A stretch of DNA of 64,000 bases from Sulfuricurvum sp. PD_MW2. Lineage in GTDB: Bacteria > Campylobacterota > Campylobacteria > Campylobacterales > Sulfurimonadaceae. The stretch is from contig NZ_NSIU01000012.1 of assembly GCF_002633015.1 (NCBI RefSeq), forward strand, positions 1-64,000, written 5' to 3'. The notes beneath the pieces were generated by a model that did not search any database, was not told the DNA's origin, and saw nothing but the letters and a program-made list of their open reading frames with translations. Shown in pieces: positions 37,670 to 48,019 of this stretch; position 1 is the stretch's first letter, and each line of letters opens with the position of its first letter. Both the position numbers and the translations under genes were made by a program.

Positions 37670-38543
37670 AACCTACCTGCTCTCTACCGTTACATCACCA
37701 AAAATCGTTTATATCCCGCAAGGTTCTGTCTTTAAAAGTATATCACACCTCCAAAAAGATGGGGTAAATCTCTATAAAATGGACGCTTTTATTTTACGAA
37801 TGTTAGGGCAGCCTCAACAGGGGTGGATTGAGATAAAAGAGCCTAAAATGACACGTATTGAATACCTATATTTATTGACTACGGCAAAAGCGATCAGTAG
37901 GGCCGTTACATTGATCCCGGGAGAGACGACAGAAATATTTTTACGGCAGATGGCAGATGAGCTCTCGTTGGACATTGATAAGCTGCATGAGGCGTATGAT
38001 AAACATGCCAGGTTGAAAGAGGGAAATTTCGTACCGGAAACGTATAGCATTCCTAATGAAATCAGTGAAGAAAAATTGATTGTGCATCTGTTGAATGAAT
38101 CCGACAAGAAGATGAAAAAATTGGCAAAGCAGTATCATATGGATGCTAAAAGTCAAAAATGGTTACAAATTGTAACAAAATCATCGGTTATACAAAAAGA
38201 AGCGGCATCTATAGCTGATATGCCTTTTGTCAGTTCAGTTATCGACAATCGTATTAAAAAAGGGATGCGTCTACAGATGGACGGTACTCTCAACTACGGC
38301 GAATACTCCCATCAAAAAGTTACGGCTGCGCGAATTCGAAATGATAAAACTCCCTATAATACGTACAAAAACAAAGGATTACCTCTTTATCCTGTGTGTA
38401 ATGTATCCAAAGAAGCGGTTGATGCTGCGATCAATCCAGCCCGTACCGATTACCTCTATTTCGTGAGAGGCAAAAATGGAGAGCATGTCTATAGTAGTTA
38501 CTTTTCTACACACCACAAAAACATAGTAAATGCTACAAAATGA
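37599..38543 (+). CDS. mltG: endolytic transglycosylase MltG
   Basis: Cuts nascent peptidoglycan glycan strands at the inner membrane. The start at 37599 gives MKSKKNKTLLW and a membrane helix at about 8-27; 314 residues is the normal length. The open frame extends further upstream, but that part lies opposite the AsmA-like gene and has no sense. The catalytic glutamate is in SSVIQKEAAS, followed by DNRIKKGMRLQMDGTLNYG and the YFVRGKNGEHVYS ending typical of the YceG family. The first 71 bp overlap the start of the divergent AsmA-like gene. Confidence 0.92.
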   Translation: MKSKKNKTLLWVLGIILVMIVSFITYLLSTVTSPKIVYIPQGSVFKSISHLQKDGVNLYKMDAFILRMLGQPQQGWIEIKEPKMTRIEYLYLLTTAKAISRAVTLIPGETTEIFLRQMADELSLDIDKLHEAYDKHARLKEGNFVPETYSIPNEISEEKLIVHLLNESDKKMKKLAKQYHMDAKSQKWLQIVTKSSVIQKEAASIADMPFVSSVIDNRIKKGMRLQMDGTLNYGEYSHQKVTAARIRNDKTPYNTYKNKGLPLYPVCNVSKEAVDAAINPARTDYLYFVRGKNGEHVYSSYFSTHHKNIVNATK

Positions 38544-38606
38544 AACATATTTGCAACTTTTTGCATCTAAAAGTGTTTCAAAGAGTAAAAATTTCTCTGT
38601 AAGTGT

Positions 38607-38612
38607 TATGAT
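38607..38612 (+). promoter_or_regulatory. -10 element upstream of icd
   Basis: TATGAT lies 31 bp upstream of the icd start. A -35 consensus is not apparent, as in many promoters of this group. AGGAG at 38633-38637 is the ribosome site. Confidence 0.4.
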
Positions 38613-38643
38613 GCTCGTATAAAAAAAATAACAGGAGAACCTG

Positions 38644-40818
38644 ATGGCAAAAATCATTTGGTCGAAAATTGATGAAGCTCCGGCTTTAGCAACTTATTCA
38701 TTCTTCCCGATCGCATCTAAGTTTTGTGCAGCTGGCGGTGTAGAGCTTGAACAAAGTGACATTTCACTTGCTGGACGTGTTCTTGCAGCTATGGGTCTTG
38801 CAGAAGACGAATTGTCAAAACTTGGAGAACTTTGTGTTAAGCCAGAAGGTAATATTATTAAACTTCCGAACGTTTCAGCATCAGTAGGTCAGCTCAAAGA
38901 TTGTATCGCTGAGCTTCAAAGTCAAGGGTACAATATCCCTAACTACCCTGAAAACCCTGCAAACGATGCGGAAAAAGAGATTCAAGCAAAATACAGTGTT
39001 TGTCTTGGTTCAGCGGTTAATCCGGTTCTTCGTGAAGGTAACTCGGATCGACGTGCAGCAAAAGCGGTTAAAAATTTCGCTCAGAAAAATCCGCATAAAC
39101 TTCGTGCGTATGCTGAGAATTCAAAAGCGGCAGTAATGCATATGGAAGGAAATGGTGACTTCTACGGTAACGAGAAATCAGTTACTATGGACAAAGGACA
39201 AAAAGTCACTATCGCTTTGAACGGCAAAGAACTTAAAACCATCGATGCAGTTGATGGCGAAGTACTTGACGGTACATTTATGTCGGTTAAAGCGCTTCGT
39301 GCATTCTACAAAGCGTCTATCGAAGAAGCAAAAGCAAAAGGTGTGATTTGGTCATTACATCTTAAAGCAACCATGATGAAAATCTCTGATCCGGTCATGT
39401 TCGGACATGCATTTGAGATTTTCTTTGAAGGTGTATTCGCAAAATATGCAGATACATTCAAAGAAGTTGGCGTTAACCCAAATCTTGGTATGTCAGATCT
39501 TGAGAAAAAAATCAAAGGTCATCCGTTAGAAGCGGAAATCAAAGCGGCATTTCAAGCGGTTGTTGATTCAGACAGCCCGAAAATCGCAATGGTTGACTCT
39601 GATAAAGGGACTACCAACTTTAACGCTTCAAATGACGTTATCATCGATGCTTCGATGCCGGTTGTTGTTCGTGAGGGCGGTAAACAATGGGATCGTACCG
39701 GTGCAGCGCTTGAAACGCTTGCGGTTATCCCGGATTCAACCTACGGTATGTTCCATGCTGAGATGGTAGCTGATTGTGTGAAAAACGGTCAATACGACGT
39801 TTCAACAATGGGTACAATGCAAAATATCGGGTTGATGGCTCAAAAAGCGGAAGAGTACGGCTCACACCCGACGACATTCGTTCTTACTGAAGGCGGAAAA
39901 GTAACCGTTAGCGCAGCAGACGGTACAGAACTTATGAGTTTCGATTGTGAAGCGGGTGATATCTGGCGTATGTCACGTGCAAAAGATATCCCGATCAAAG
40001 ACTGGATCCGTCTTGCATTCGAACGCGGCCAAATCGAAAAACTTCCAGTAGTATTCTGGTTGGACGAAAACCGTGCACACGATGCGCAAATGATCGCAAA
40101 AGTGAAAAAATATATGCCGGAATTCAATACAGCAGGTCTTGAGATCCACATCCTAGATATCACTGCTGCAACGCGTTTCACCAATGAGCGCATCCGCAAA
40201 GGGTTGGACACTATTGCTGTAACAGGTAACGTACTTCGTGACCACTTGACCGATATGTATCCGATCCTTGAGCTTGGTACATCTGCTAAAATGCTTTCAA
40301 TCGTTCCATTGCTTGCAGGTGGTGGATTGTTTGAAACAGGTGCGGGCGGATCGGCTCCGAAACACGTTGAACAGTTCCTCAATGAAGGTCACCTCCGTTG
40401 GGATTCATTGGGTGAGTTCTTGGCATTGGCTGAATCACTCCGTATGATCGAGCAAAAAAATCCAAATGCAGATCTTGCGGCTGTAACTGCAGCTCTTGAC
40501 GTTGCGAACCAAGCGTATTTGGATAACAACAAAGCACCGGGACGTAAAGCGGGTGAGCCGGATAACAAAGCATCACATTTCTATGTAGCGCAATACTGGG
40601 CACGTGCGCTCGCTTCTAGCAGCAATGCTGCACTTGCGGCAAAATTCGCTCCTGTTGCGGATGCATTGGAAGCGAATGAAGCGAAAATCATGGAAGAGCT
40701 TATGGCTGTTTCTGGAAAACCACAAGATATTGGCGGTTACTTCCATCCAAATGATGAAAAAGCAGAAGCAGCAATGCGCCCATCAGCGACATTGAATGCT
40801 ATCATCAATGCTATCTAA
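38644..40818 (+). CDS. icd: monomeric NADP-dependent isocitrate dehydrogenase
   Basis: A 724-residue monomeric-type (IDH2-family) isocitrate dehydrogenase, which interconverts isocitrate and 2-oxoglutarate plus CO2. The N-terminal WSKIDEAPALATYSFFPI, the NSDRRAAKAVKNFAQKNPH segment and GGSAPKHVEQF near the C-terminus are typical. In a reductive TCA cycle it runs as a carboxylase on 2-oxoglutarate made by OorDABC. It is separated from mdh by hairpins, so it is probably a separate transcript. Confidence 0.95.
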   Translation: MAKIIWSKIDEAPALATYSFFPIASKFCAAGGVELEQSDISLAGRVLAAMGLAEDELSKLGELCVKPEGNIIKLPNVSASVGQLKDCIAELQSQGYNIPNYPENPANDAEKEIQAKYSVCLGSAVNPVLREGNSDRRAAKAVKNFAQKNPHKLRAYAENSKAAVMHMEGNGDFYGNEKSVTMDKGQKVTIALNGKELKTIDAVDGEVLDGTFMSVKALRAFYKASIEEAKAKGVIWSLHLKATMMKISDPVMFGHAFEIFFEGVFAKYADTFKEVGVNPNLGMSDLEKKIKGHPLEAEIKAAFQAVVDSDSPKIAMVDSDKGTTNFNASNDVIIDASMPVVVREGGKQWDRTGAALETLAVIPDSTYGMFHAEMVADCVKNGQYDVSTMGTMQNIGLMAQKAEEYGSHPTTFVLTEGGKVTVSAADGTELMSFDCEAGDIWRMSRAKDIPIKDWIRLAFERGQIEKLPVVFWLDENRAHDAQMIAKVKKYMPEFNTAGLEIHILDITAATRFTNERIRKGLDTIAVTGNVLRDHLTDMYPILELGTSAKMLSIVPLLAGGGLFETGAGGSAPKHVEQFLNEGHLRWDSLGEFLALAESLRMIEQKNPNADLAAVTAALDVANQAYLDNNKAPGRKAGEPDNKASHFYVAQYWARALASSSNAALAAKFAPVADALEANEAKIMEELMAVSGKPQDIGGYFHPNDEKAEAAMRPSATLNAIINAI

Positions 40819-40830
40819 CCAATAGTGTTG

Positions 40831-40852
40831 GATTGGGGAAAAATCCCCAATC
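40831..40852 (+). terminator. intrinsic terminator after icd
   Basis: A 9-bp perfect stem (GATTGGGGA/TCCCCAATC) with an AAAA loop, followed by GCTTTT, 12 bp after the icd stop. The 3' arm is also part of the larger inverted repeat 40848-40895. Confidence 0.85.
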
Positions 40853-40895
40853 GCTTTTACTCTGTAGAATCAAGTCTATAGAGTAAAGGCGATTG
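40848..40895. repeat. 21-bp inverted repeat between icd and mdh
   Basis: Positions 40848-40868 and 40875-40895 pair over 21 bp with two G-U wobbles and a 6-nt loop. The first five bases are shared with the 3' arm of the icd terminator, so the two hairpins exclude each other. T-rich DNA (TCTTTTATTTCTTTT) follows. Confidence 0.85.
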
Positions 40896-40917
40896 AATCG
40901 TCTTTTATTTCTTTTGT

Positions 40918-40923
40918 TAAAAT
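40918..40923 (+). promoter_or_regulatory. -10 element upstream of mdh
   Basis: TAAAAT lies 32 bp before the mdh ATG, with a TTGAAT at 40893-40898 (19-bp spacing, slightly long). An AAGGAG ribosome site precedes the ATG. This should be the main promoter of the mdh-fumC-sucCD-oor block. Confidence 0.45.
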
Positions 40924-40955
40924 AGAAATATAGATATGTCACAAGGAGTAGGTAA

Positions 40956-41915
40956 ATGATAAACGGAAAACGTGTCGGAATCGTAGGGGCAGGAAATGTC
41001 GGGTCGACGATTGCCTACTCACTGGCAATGCTCGGATCGTGTCATGAAATCATTTTACGTGACAATAAGATCGAGATTGCTAAAGGAAAAGCGCTGGATA
41101 TGTCGCAAGCAGCTGCTGCAGTACGTAGTCACTCTACGGTTAAAGTCGCAGAGTCGATGGCAGATTTGACCGATTGTGATGTTGTAGTCATCACTGCGGG
41201 AAGCCCGCGTCTTCCGGGAATGAGTCGCGATGACTTATTGATGATCAATGCGAAAGTAACCCGCGAAGTGATAGAGGGTGTTGCAAAATATTCTCCGAAC
41301 GCCATTGTTATTATGGTATCCAATCCGTTGGATGCAATGACATACGTTGCATTGCGCGAAAGCGGATTCAACCGCAGCCGTGTAATCGGAATGGCGGGAG
41401 TATTGGACAGTGCGCGTATGGCAGCGTTTATTCAAGAGAAACTAGGATACGGAGGGGGGCAAATTCGTGCTTCCGTTATGGGTGGACACGGTGATGATAT
41501 GGTTCCGCTTCCACGCTATTCGACAGTGGCAGGGGTTCCGCTTTCAGATCTTTTGACGCCGGACGAAATTGATGAGATCGTTCATCGTACGCGTAAAGGC
41601 GGTGCGGAAATTGTTGCATTGTTGCAAACAGGATCTGCGTATTATGCTCCGGCGAAAGCAACAGCGATCATGGTAGAAGCAATTTTGAAAGATACGAAAC
41701 AGATTCATCCGTGTGCGGTATATCTCGAGGGAGAATACGGTTTTAGCGGAGTTGTTAGCGGTGTTCCTGTAATGCTCGGAGCAAACGGTGCAGAAAAAAT
41801 CATCGAAGTAACGTTGGATGATGCTGAAAAAGCGATGTTTGCCGCATCATGCAAATCGGTTCAAGGATTGATCGATACGTTAAATACAAATAATTTTTTT
41901 GAAGGAGCCAAATAA
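40956..41915 (+). CDS. mdh: malate dehydrogenase
   Basis: NAD-dependent enzyme of the lactate/malate dehydrogenase family, 319 residues. The dinucleotide loop is [14 protein letters not shown] (residues 10-23), [11 protein letters not shown] holds the substrate-binding arginines typical of malate rather than lactate specificity, and the catalytic His is in [10 protein letters not shown]. The stop and the fumC start overlap (TAATG). Confidence 0.94.
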   Translation: MINGKRVGIVGAGNVGSTIAYSLAMLGSCHEIILRDNKIEIAKGKALDMSQAAAAVRSHSTVKVAESMADLTDCDVVVITAGSPRLPGMSRDDLLMINAKVTREVIEGVAKYSPNAIVIMVSNPLDAMTYVALRESGFNRSRVIGMAGVLDSARMAAFIQEKLGYGGGQIRASVMGGHGDDMVPLPRYSTVAGVPLSDLLTPDEIDEIVHRTRKGGAEIVALLQTGSAYYAPAKATAIMVEAILKDTKQIHPCAVYLEGEYGFSGVVSGVPVMLGANGAEKIIEVTLDDAEKAMFAASCKSVQGLIDTLNTNNFFEGAK

Positions 41916-43306
41916 TGAGTTTTCGCATCGAAAAAGATACGATGGGAGAAGTTCGTGTACCGAATGACACGTACTGGGGGGCGCAAACACAGCGTTCATT
42001 GGAAAACTTCCAAATCGGCGAAGAGAAAATGCCTTATGAAATCACAAGAGCGTTTTCATACCTAAAAAAAGCGGTAGCATTGGTTAACTGTGATTTGGGA
42101 ATGTTGAGCAAAGAAAAAGCGGATGCGATTGCTGAGGCGGCAGATGAAATGCTCTCAGGGAAGCTTGATGCACATTATCCGCTTGTTGTTTGGCAAACCG
42201 GTTCAGGTACACAGTCCAATATGAACAACAACGAAGTATTGGCTTCTCGTGCGACTGAGATTCTAGGCGGTGATTTCAGAACACAAAAATTGGTTCATCC
42301 GAATGATGATGTTAATAAGTCACAAAGTTCGAACGATACATATCCGACAGCATTGCATGTAGCAGCCGTTATTGCGGTTGAGACACGTTTGCTTCCGGCG
42401 ATTGATCATCTTCGTAAAACTTTGATTGCGAAAAGTGAAGCGTTCAGCGATATCGTCAAAATTGGCCGTACCCATCTTCAAGATGCGACTCCGTTGACAC
42501 TAGGTCAAGAGATCAGCGGTTGGGTAGAGATGCTCAACAAATGCGAGAAAATGGCAAAAGATTCTCTCGAATCTGTACGTGAACTTGCACTGGGCGGAAC
42601 AGCGGTCGGAACAGGACTGAATGCTCATCCTGAACTTGGAGAGCGTGTTGCGGCAAAATTGAGTGAGCTTACAGGTCATCAGTTTGTCACTGCTCCGAAT
42701 AAGTTCCATGCTCTAACGAGTCATGATGCTCTTGTGTATGCACACGGTGCACTCAAAGCACTTGCAGCCGATATGATGAAAATCGCGAACGACGTTCGGT
42801 GGTTGGCATCAGGACCGCGTTGTGGTATTGGTGAAATTACGATTCCTGAAAACGAGCCGGGTTCATCGATCATGCCGGGTAAAGTCAATCCGACACAAAG
42901 TGAAGCGGTAACGATGGTTACATGTCAAGTTATGGGTAACGATGCCTGTATCGGTTTTGCAGCAAGCCAAGGAAATTTTGAGCTTAATGTATTCAAACCG
43001 GTAATTGCTTATAACTTCTTGCAATCGGTTCGTTTGCTTTCTGATTCTATCGTATCGTTCAACGATAACTGTGCGATAGGAATCGAGCCTGTACGTGATC
43101 AAATTGATGCGTATTTGAACAATTCATTGATGTTGGTAACGGCACTCAATCCGTATATCGGATATGAAAATGCGGCAAAAATTGCTAAAACAGCACACAA
43201 AGAGAACTCGACACTGAAAGAGACTGCGATCAAACTCGGTCTACTCACAGCTGAAGAGTTCGATAAGTATGTCATCCCTGAAGAGATGACAAGACCAATA
43301 GCATAA
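41915..43306 (+). CDS. fumC: class II fumarate hydratase
   Basis: Interconverts fumarate and malate. The 463-residue protein has [14 protein letters not shown] (T/S substrate motif), the [12 protein letters not shown] region and the superfamily signature [15 protein letters not shown]. The [14 protein letters not shown] stretch is typical of FumC. It is coupled to mdh by a one-base overlap. Aspartase is a less likely alternative. Confidence 0.93.
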   Translation: MSFRIEKDTMGEVRVPNDTYWGAQTQRSLENFQIGEEKMPYEITRAFSYLKKAVALVNCDLGMLSKEKADAIAEAADEMLSGKLDAHYPLVVWQTGSGTQSNMNNNEVLASRATEILGGDFRTQKLVHPNDDVNKSQSSNDTYPTALHVAAVIAVETRLLPAIDHLRKTLIAKSEAFSDIVKIGRTHLQDATPLTLGQEISGWVEMLNKCEKMAKDSLESVRELALGGTAVGTGLNAHPELGERVAAKLSELTGHQFVTAPNKFHALTSHDALVYAHGALKALAADMMKIANDVRWLASGPRCGIGEITIPENEPGSSIMPGKVNPTQSEAVTMVTCQVMGNDACIGFAASQGNFELNVFKPVIAYNFLQSVRLLSDSIVSFNDNCAIGIEPVRDQIDAYLNNSLMLVTALNPYIGYENAAKIAKTAHKENSTLKETAIKLGLLTAEEFDKYVIPEEMTRPIA

Positions 43307-43327
43307 ACTAAATTACAGGAGGAATGG

Positions 43328-44497
43328 ATGAATATTCACGAATATCAAGCAAAAGAACTATTCAAAAAATACAATGTACCGACACCACGCGGTCATATTG
43401 CTTTCACACCCGATGAAGCGGTAAAAGCGGCTCAAGAGCTCGGCGGAAATATTTGGGTGGTCAAAGCTCAAATTCATGCAGGTGGACGCGGATTGGGCGG
43501 CGGTGTAAAACTGGCTCGTTCAACATCGGAAGTACGTGCATTGGCAGCTGAAATTCTAGGTATGCAATTGGTCACACACCAAACAGGACCTGAGGGAAAA
43601 CTCGTTCAGAAAGTCTACATCGAAGAGGGTGCGGACATTAAAAAAGAGTATTATCTTGGTATGTTGCTTGATCGTGCATCTGAAATGCCGATTATGATGG
43701 CGTCTACTGAGGGTGGTATGGCAATCGAGGACGTTGCGCATAACACGCCGGAAAAAATCATCAAAGTCGCTATTGATCCGTTGACCGGTTTTCAAAGTTT
43801 CCACGGTCGTAAATTGGCATTCGGTTTGGGTCTTCCGGTAGAAGAGATCAATACGTTTATCAAATTTGCGTCGGCTTTGTATAAAGTTTATATGGATCAC
43901 GATGCGGAGATGATCGAGATCAATCCGTTGATCAAAACGGGTGATGGCAAATTCTTGGCATTGGATGCGAAAATGGGCTTTGATAACAATGCTCTCTATC
44001 GTCAATCCCAAGTGAATGAAATGCGCGATTTGAGTGAAGAAGAACCGACAGAGATCGAAGCGGGCAAATACGGTCTTAGCTACATTAAACTTGACGGTGA
44101 TGTCGGTTGTATGGTTAACGGTGCCGGGTTAGCGATGGGTACAATGGATACCATCAACTATGAAGGCGGTAAACCGGCTAACTTCCTTGACGTGGGCGGC
44201 GGAGCGAATGCTGAAACCGTTGCAAAAGGGTTTGAAATTATTTTGAAAGATCCGAATGTAAAAGCGATTTTCGTCAATATCTTCGGTGGTATCGTACGTT
44301 GTGATCGTGTTGCTAACGGTATTCTTGAAGCAACAAAACTGACTAAAGTAGATGTACCGGTTATCGTTCGTCTTGATGGTACAAATGCAAAAGAAGCGGC
44401 AGATATCCTTAACAATGCGGGAATTTCAAATATTATCGCAGCAACAGACCTTGCAGACGGTGCGCGTAAAGCCGTTGCAGCAGCGAAGGGAGAATAA
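43328..44497 (+). CDS. sucC: succinyl-CoA synthetase beta subunit
   Basis: ATP-grasp subunit, 389 residues, which activates succinate with CoA together with Suc[21 protein letters not shown] is the conserved start, [18 protein letters not shown] the nucleotide-binding loop, and [18 protein letters not shown] the C-terminal signature. It is 3 bp from sucD. In the reductive direction it supplies succinyl-CoA to OorDABC. Confidence 0.96.
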   Translation: MNIHEYQAKELFKKYNVPTPRGHIAFTPDEAVKAAQELGGNIWVVKAQIHAGGRGLGGGVKLARSTSEVRALAAEILGMQLVTHQTGPEGKLVQKVYIEEGADIKKEYYLGMLLDRASEMPIMMASTEGGMAIEDVAHNTPEKIIKVAIDPLTGFQSFHGRKLAFGLGLPVEEINTFIKFASALYKVYMDHDAEMIEINPLIKTGDGKFLALDAKMGFDNNALYRQSQVNEMRDLSEEEPTEIEAGKYGLSYIKLDGDVGCMVNGAGLAMGTMDTINYEGGKPANFLDVGGGANAETVAKGFEIILKDPNVKAIFVNIFGGIVRCDRVANGILEATKLTKVDVPVIVRLDGTNAKEAADILNNAGISNIIAATDLADGARKAVAAAKGE

Positions 44498-44500
44498 TTA

Positions 44501-45373
44501 ATGTCTATTTTGGTAAATAAAGATACAAAAGTAATCGTACAAGGGTTTACAGGAAAAGAGGGGACGTTCCATGCAGAGCAATGTATGGCATACGGAACTA
44601 AAATTGTTGGCGGTGTAACTCCTGGTAAAGGTGGACAAGAGCACCTTGGACAACCAGTTTTCAATACGGTTGACGAAGCGGTTCGTGCTACAGGTGCCAC
44701 GGTTTCTATGATCTTCGTACCGCCGGCTTTCGTATCGGATGCAGTTATGGAAGCAGCAGATGCAGGGATTGAGCTTGCAGTTATCATTACCGAAGGTGCT
44801 CCGGTAAAAGATATGATGTACGCAAAAGCGTATGCGGTGAAGAAAAACATGAAAACAATCGGACCGAACTGTCCGGGAATCATTACCGCTGAAGAGTGTA
44901 AAATCGGAATTATGCCGGGCTTCATTTTCAAAAAAGGGAATGTCGGTCTGATCTCTAAATCAGGGACATTGACGTATGAATCAGCAAACCAAGTAGTCAA
45001 TGAAGGTTTTGGTATTACAACAGCAGTTGGAATTGGTGGAGATCCTATTATCGGTCTTTCTTACAAACAACTACTTCCGATGTTTGAAGCGGATCCGGAA
45101 ACTCATGCGATCGTTATGATCGGTGAAATCGGTGGTGATTTGGAGATCCAAGCAGCTGCTTACATTAAAGAACATATTACAAAACCAGTCGTTGCATTTA
45201 TCGCAGGGCAAACAGCACCTGCCGGAAAACGTATGGGGCATGCGGGAGCGATTATCTCTGGCGGTTCAGGAACTGCGGCTGAAAAAATGGCGGCTCTCGA
45301 AGATGCTGGTGTACGTGTTGTAGTTTCTCCGGCGGATATCGGTAAAGCTCTAGCGGAAGTGATGAAAAAATAA
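44501..45373 (+). CDS. sucD: succinyl-CoA synthetase alpha subunit
   Basis: CoA-binding subunit, 290 residues. The CoA site is [13 protein letters not shown] near the N-terminus, [20 protein letters not shown] is conserved, and the phospho-histidine is in [17 protein letters not shown]. The stop overlaps the next start (TAATG). Confidence 0.96.
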   Translation: MSILVNKDTKVIVQGFTGKEGTFHAEQCMAYGTKIVGGVTPGKGGQEHLGQPVFNTVDEAVRATGATVSMIFVPPAFVSDAVMEAADAGIELAVIITEGAPVKDMMYAKAYAVKKNMKTIGPNCPGIITAEECKIGIMPGFIFKKGNVGLISKSGTLTYESANQVVNEGFGITTAVGIGGDPIIGLSYKQLLPMFEADPETHAIVMIGEIGGDLEIQAAAYIKEHITKPVVAFIAGQTAPAGKRMGHAGAIISGGSGTAAEKMAALEDAGVRVVVSPADIGKALAEVMKK

Positions 45374-45654
45374 TGAAAACTGTCTTTGAGGTAGCCAATG
45401 TACGTTGTGGCGGATGTGCTAATACAATAACCAAAGCACTCAAGGAAGCAGGATTTGAAGAGGTCAGTGTTGATCTCACGTGCGAGCCTCGTAAAGTAAC
45501 AATCGAGATTGTAGACGAGGCGCAATCAGCACAAGCTCAGGCTATATTAAGAAGTCTCGGTTATCCTCTGAGCACTGATGACAGAGGATTTACGGAAGAC
45601 ACGATTCTAAAAGCAAAAAGCTTTGTTTCGTGCGCTATCGGTAAAATAAATTAG
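45373..45654 (+). CDS. heavy-metal-associated (HMA) domain protein in TCA operon
   Basis: A 93-residue single-domain protein with the ferredoxin-like HMA fold. The metal motif is RCGGC (Cys12, Cys15 in NVRCGGCANTI), a variant of the usual MxCxxC, and the final segment LRSLGYPL is typical of the fold. A C-terminal extension of ~25 residues carries a third cysteine. It begins on the stop of sucD and precedes oorD by 22 bp. Copper-chaperone function is the family default, but the location suggests a link with the iron-sulfur or redox enzymes beside it. Confidence 0.85.
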   Translation: MKTVFEVANVRCGGCANTITKALKEAGFEEVSVDLTCEPRKVTIEIVDEAQSAQAQAILRSLGYPLSTDDRGFTEDTILKAKSFVSCAIGKIN

Positions 45655-45676
45655 TTAATTTAAATGAGGAGAAGGA

Positions 45677-45994
45677 ATGTCAATAATTAAAGCGCCAGAA
45701 AACACTCCGGTGTGGGTTGATGAAGCAAGATGTAAAGCTTGTGACATCTGTGTATCAGTATGTCCGGCAGGAGTTTTAGCTATGAGACTTGAGCCAACAT
45801 CGACATTGGGTGCAATGATCGAGATCGTTGAACCTCAAGCATGTATCGGCTGTAATGATTGTGAATTGAATTGTCCTGATTTCGCTATTTACGTAGCAGA
45901 CAAATCTGAGTACAAGTTTGCAAAACTTTCAGATCAAGCTAAAGAGAGAGCTGAAGCTATCAAGAAAAATAAATACATGAAGCTTAGCGCTTAA
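45677..45994 (+). CDS. oorD: 2-oxoglutarate:acceptor oxidoreductase delta subunit, 2[4Fe-4S] ferredoxin
   Basis: A 105-residue ferredoxin subunit with two cluster motifs, CKACDICVSVCP and CIGCNDCELNCP. It carries electrons to or from the catalytic subunits. An AGGAG ribosome site precedes the ATG. The DABC order matches oor operons of Campylobacter and Helicobacter. Confidence 0.94.
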   Translation: MSIIKAPENTPVWVDEARCKACDICVSVCPAGVLAMRLEPTSTLGAMIEIVEPQACIGCNDCELNCPDFAIYVADKSEYKFAKLSDQAKERAEAIKKNKYMKLSA

Positions 45995-46005
45995 AGGGGG
46001 CAAAT

Positions 46006-47151
46006 ATGGAATTAAGAGAAGTAATTTCAACCGGAAATGATTTGGCTGCTGAAGCGGCTGTTGATGCAGGATGTATGTTTTTCGGAGGGTATCCGATTAC
46101 TCCATCGTCTGAAGTTATGCACACTATTTCCGATCTATTGCCGGAAGTAGGCGGTACAGCGATCCAAATGGAAGACGAAATTGCAGGTATCGCAGCTGCA
46201 GTCGGTGCCGGTATGGCAGGTGTTCGTACAATGACGGCTACATCAGGTCCAGGGGTTTCACTCAAAGCTGAAAACCTAGGGCTTGCACAAATGGCAGAAG
46301 TTCCGTTGGTTCTTGTCAACGTTATGCGTGGAGGTCCATCAACCGGTCTTCCGACTCGTGTATCACAAGGTGACGTTCGTCAAGCACGTAACCCATCACA
46401 CGGAGATTACCGTTCTATAACTTTATGTGCCGGAAACTTGGCTGAGTGTTATACGGAGACAGTTCGTGCATTTAATCTTGCAGACCGCTTTATGCAACCG
46501 GTTATCGTTCTTTTGGATGAGACTATCGGACATATGCACGGTAAAGCAATGATCCCGACCGTTGAAGAGGTAAAAAAAGGGATTGTTCCGCGTAAAACAT
46601 TTACTGGGGCACCGGAAGATTATCGTCCATACGGTGTTGGTGCGGATGAAGCAGCAGTTTTGAACCCAATGTTCCAAGGGTATCGCTATCATTTTACAGG
46701 GTTGCACCATGACGGAAAAGGGTTTCCGACTGAAGAGATTGAAACATGCCGTAAATTGATTCAACGTCTTGAAGACAAAGTTATGATGCACACCGATGAG
46801 CTTGAGCTTAATGAAGAGTTTATGTGTGATGATCTTGAAGAAAACGATGTTCTTATCATCGCATACGGTTCTGTATCGCTTGCGGCAAAAGAGGCGATTC
46901 GTCACCTTCGTGCAGCAGGAATTAAAGCAGGTCTTTTCCGTCCGATCACATTGTGGCCAAGTCCGGCGGATCGCATCAAACATTTTACAGACAAAGTCAA
47001 AAATGTTCTTTGTGTTGAGTTGAATATCCGCCAATATACTGAAGAGGTCGAACGTGTTTCAAGCCGTTTAGATATCCACGGTTTGTATAAAGTTAACGGA
47101 CGAGCAATCTCTCCATATGAAATTGTTAACAAAGTGAAGGAGATAATCTAA
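46006..47151 (+). CDS. oorA: 2-oxoglutarate:acceptor oxidoreductase alpha subunit
   Basis: A 381-residue alpha subunit of the ferredoxin-linked 2-oxoacid oxidoreductase. FGGYPITPSSEVMH is the substrate/CoA-facing motif, then TATSGPGVSLKAE and the C-terminal VSLAAKEAIRHLRAAGIKAG domain. The stop overlaps the oorB ATG by one base. In the reductive TCA cycle the complex fixes CO2 onto succinyl-CoA. Confidence 0.94.
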   Translation: MELREVISTGNDLAAEAAVDAGCMFFGGYPITPSSEVMHTISDLLPEVGGTAIQMEDEIAGIAAAVGAGMAGVRTMTATSGPGVSLKAENLGLAQMAEVPLVLVNVMRGGPSTGLPTRVSQGDVRQARNPSHGDYRSITLCAGNLAECYTETVRAFNLADRFMQPVIVLLDETIGHMHGKAMIPTVEEVKKGIVPRKTFTGAPEDYRPYGVGADEAAVLNPMFQGYRYHFTGLHHDGKGFPTEEIETCRKLIQRLEDKVMMHTDELELNEEFMCDDLEENDVLIIAYGSVSLAAKEAIRHLRAAGIKAGLFRPITLWPSPADRIKHFTDKVKNVLCVELNIRQYTEEVERVSSRLDIHGLYKVNGRAISPYEIVNKVKEII

Positions 47152-48008
47152 TGGCTTTCAATTATGACCAATATTTACGTTTAGAAAAAATGCCGACACT
47201 TTGGTGTTGGGGATGTGGTGACGGTGTTATTCTTAAAGCCGTTATTCGTGCGATCGAAGCGTGTGGATGGGATCAAAACGATGTATGTGTCGTTTCCGGT
47301 ATCGGATGTTCGGGACGTTTTTCATCGTATGTTGATTTTAACACTGTTCACACAACGCACGGACGTACGGTAGCGTTTGCAACCGGAATCAAATTGGCGT
47401 ATCCGGATAAAAAAGTTATTTGTGTTGCTGGTGACGGTGACGCATTGGCAATCGGTGGTAACCACACCATTCACGGATGCCGACGTAATATTGACATCAA
47501 ATTCATTATGATCAATAACTTTATTTACGGGTTGACAAACTCACAAACATCTCCGACAACTCCTCAAGGGATGTGGACAGTGAGCCAAAAATCAGGAAAT
47601 ATCGATCCAACATTTAACGCATGTGATTTGGCGATTGCATCTGGTGCTTCTTTCGTAGCGCGTGAAACGATGCTTGATCCTAAAAAATTGGAAAAAGTCC
47701 TTGTAAAAGGATTCCAACACAACGGATTCGCTTTCTTTGACGTAATGTCGAACTGCCATATCAACCTTGGCCGTAAAAACAAAATGCAAAGTGCTATGGA
47801 GAACCTTGAATGGATTGATAGCATTACTACTCCATTGAAAAAATGGGAAGCATTAAGCGATGAAGAAAAATTAAACAAATTCCCTACGGGTGTTTTGAAA
47901 CACGATGAAAATGCACGCGAATACTGCGACATGTACAAAGAGGTACAAGCATTCCATCAAGGTAAACGTAAAGCGATTACCCAAGACGATTTCGCGAAGA
48001 AAATTTAA
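47151..48008 (+). CDS. oorB: 2-oxoglutarate:acceptor oxidoreductase beta subunit (TPP-binding)
   Basis: A 285-residue thiamine-diphosphate subunit. WCWGCGDGVILKAV holds the proximal cysteine motif, GIGCSGRFSSY is conserved, and VAGDGDALAIGGNHTIH is the TPP/Mg motif ending near NNFIYGLTNSQTSPTTP. It follows oorA without a gap. Confidence 0.94.
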   Translation: MAFNYDQYLRLEKMPTLWCWGCGDGVILKAVIRAIEACGWDQNDVCVVSGIGCSGRFSSYVDFNTVHTTHGRTVAFATGIKLAYPDKKVICVAGDGDALAIGGNHTIHGCRRNIDIKFIMINNFIYGLTNSQTSPTTPQGMWTVSQKSGNIDPTFNACDLAIASGASFVARETMLDPKKLEKVLVKGFQHNGFAFFDVMSNCHINLGRKNKMQSAMENLEWIDSITTPLKKWEALSDEEKLNKFPTGVLKHDENAREYCDMYKEVQAFHQGKRKAITQDDFAKKI

Positions 48009-48019
48009 GGAGATACACA

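Noticed and set aside
46423-47034. 203-codon minus-strand ORF opposite oorA
   Set aside because: It is an antisense shadow with Cys/Phe-rich nonsense composition.
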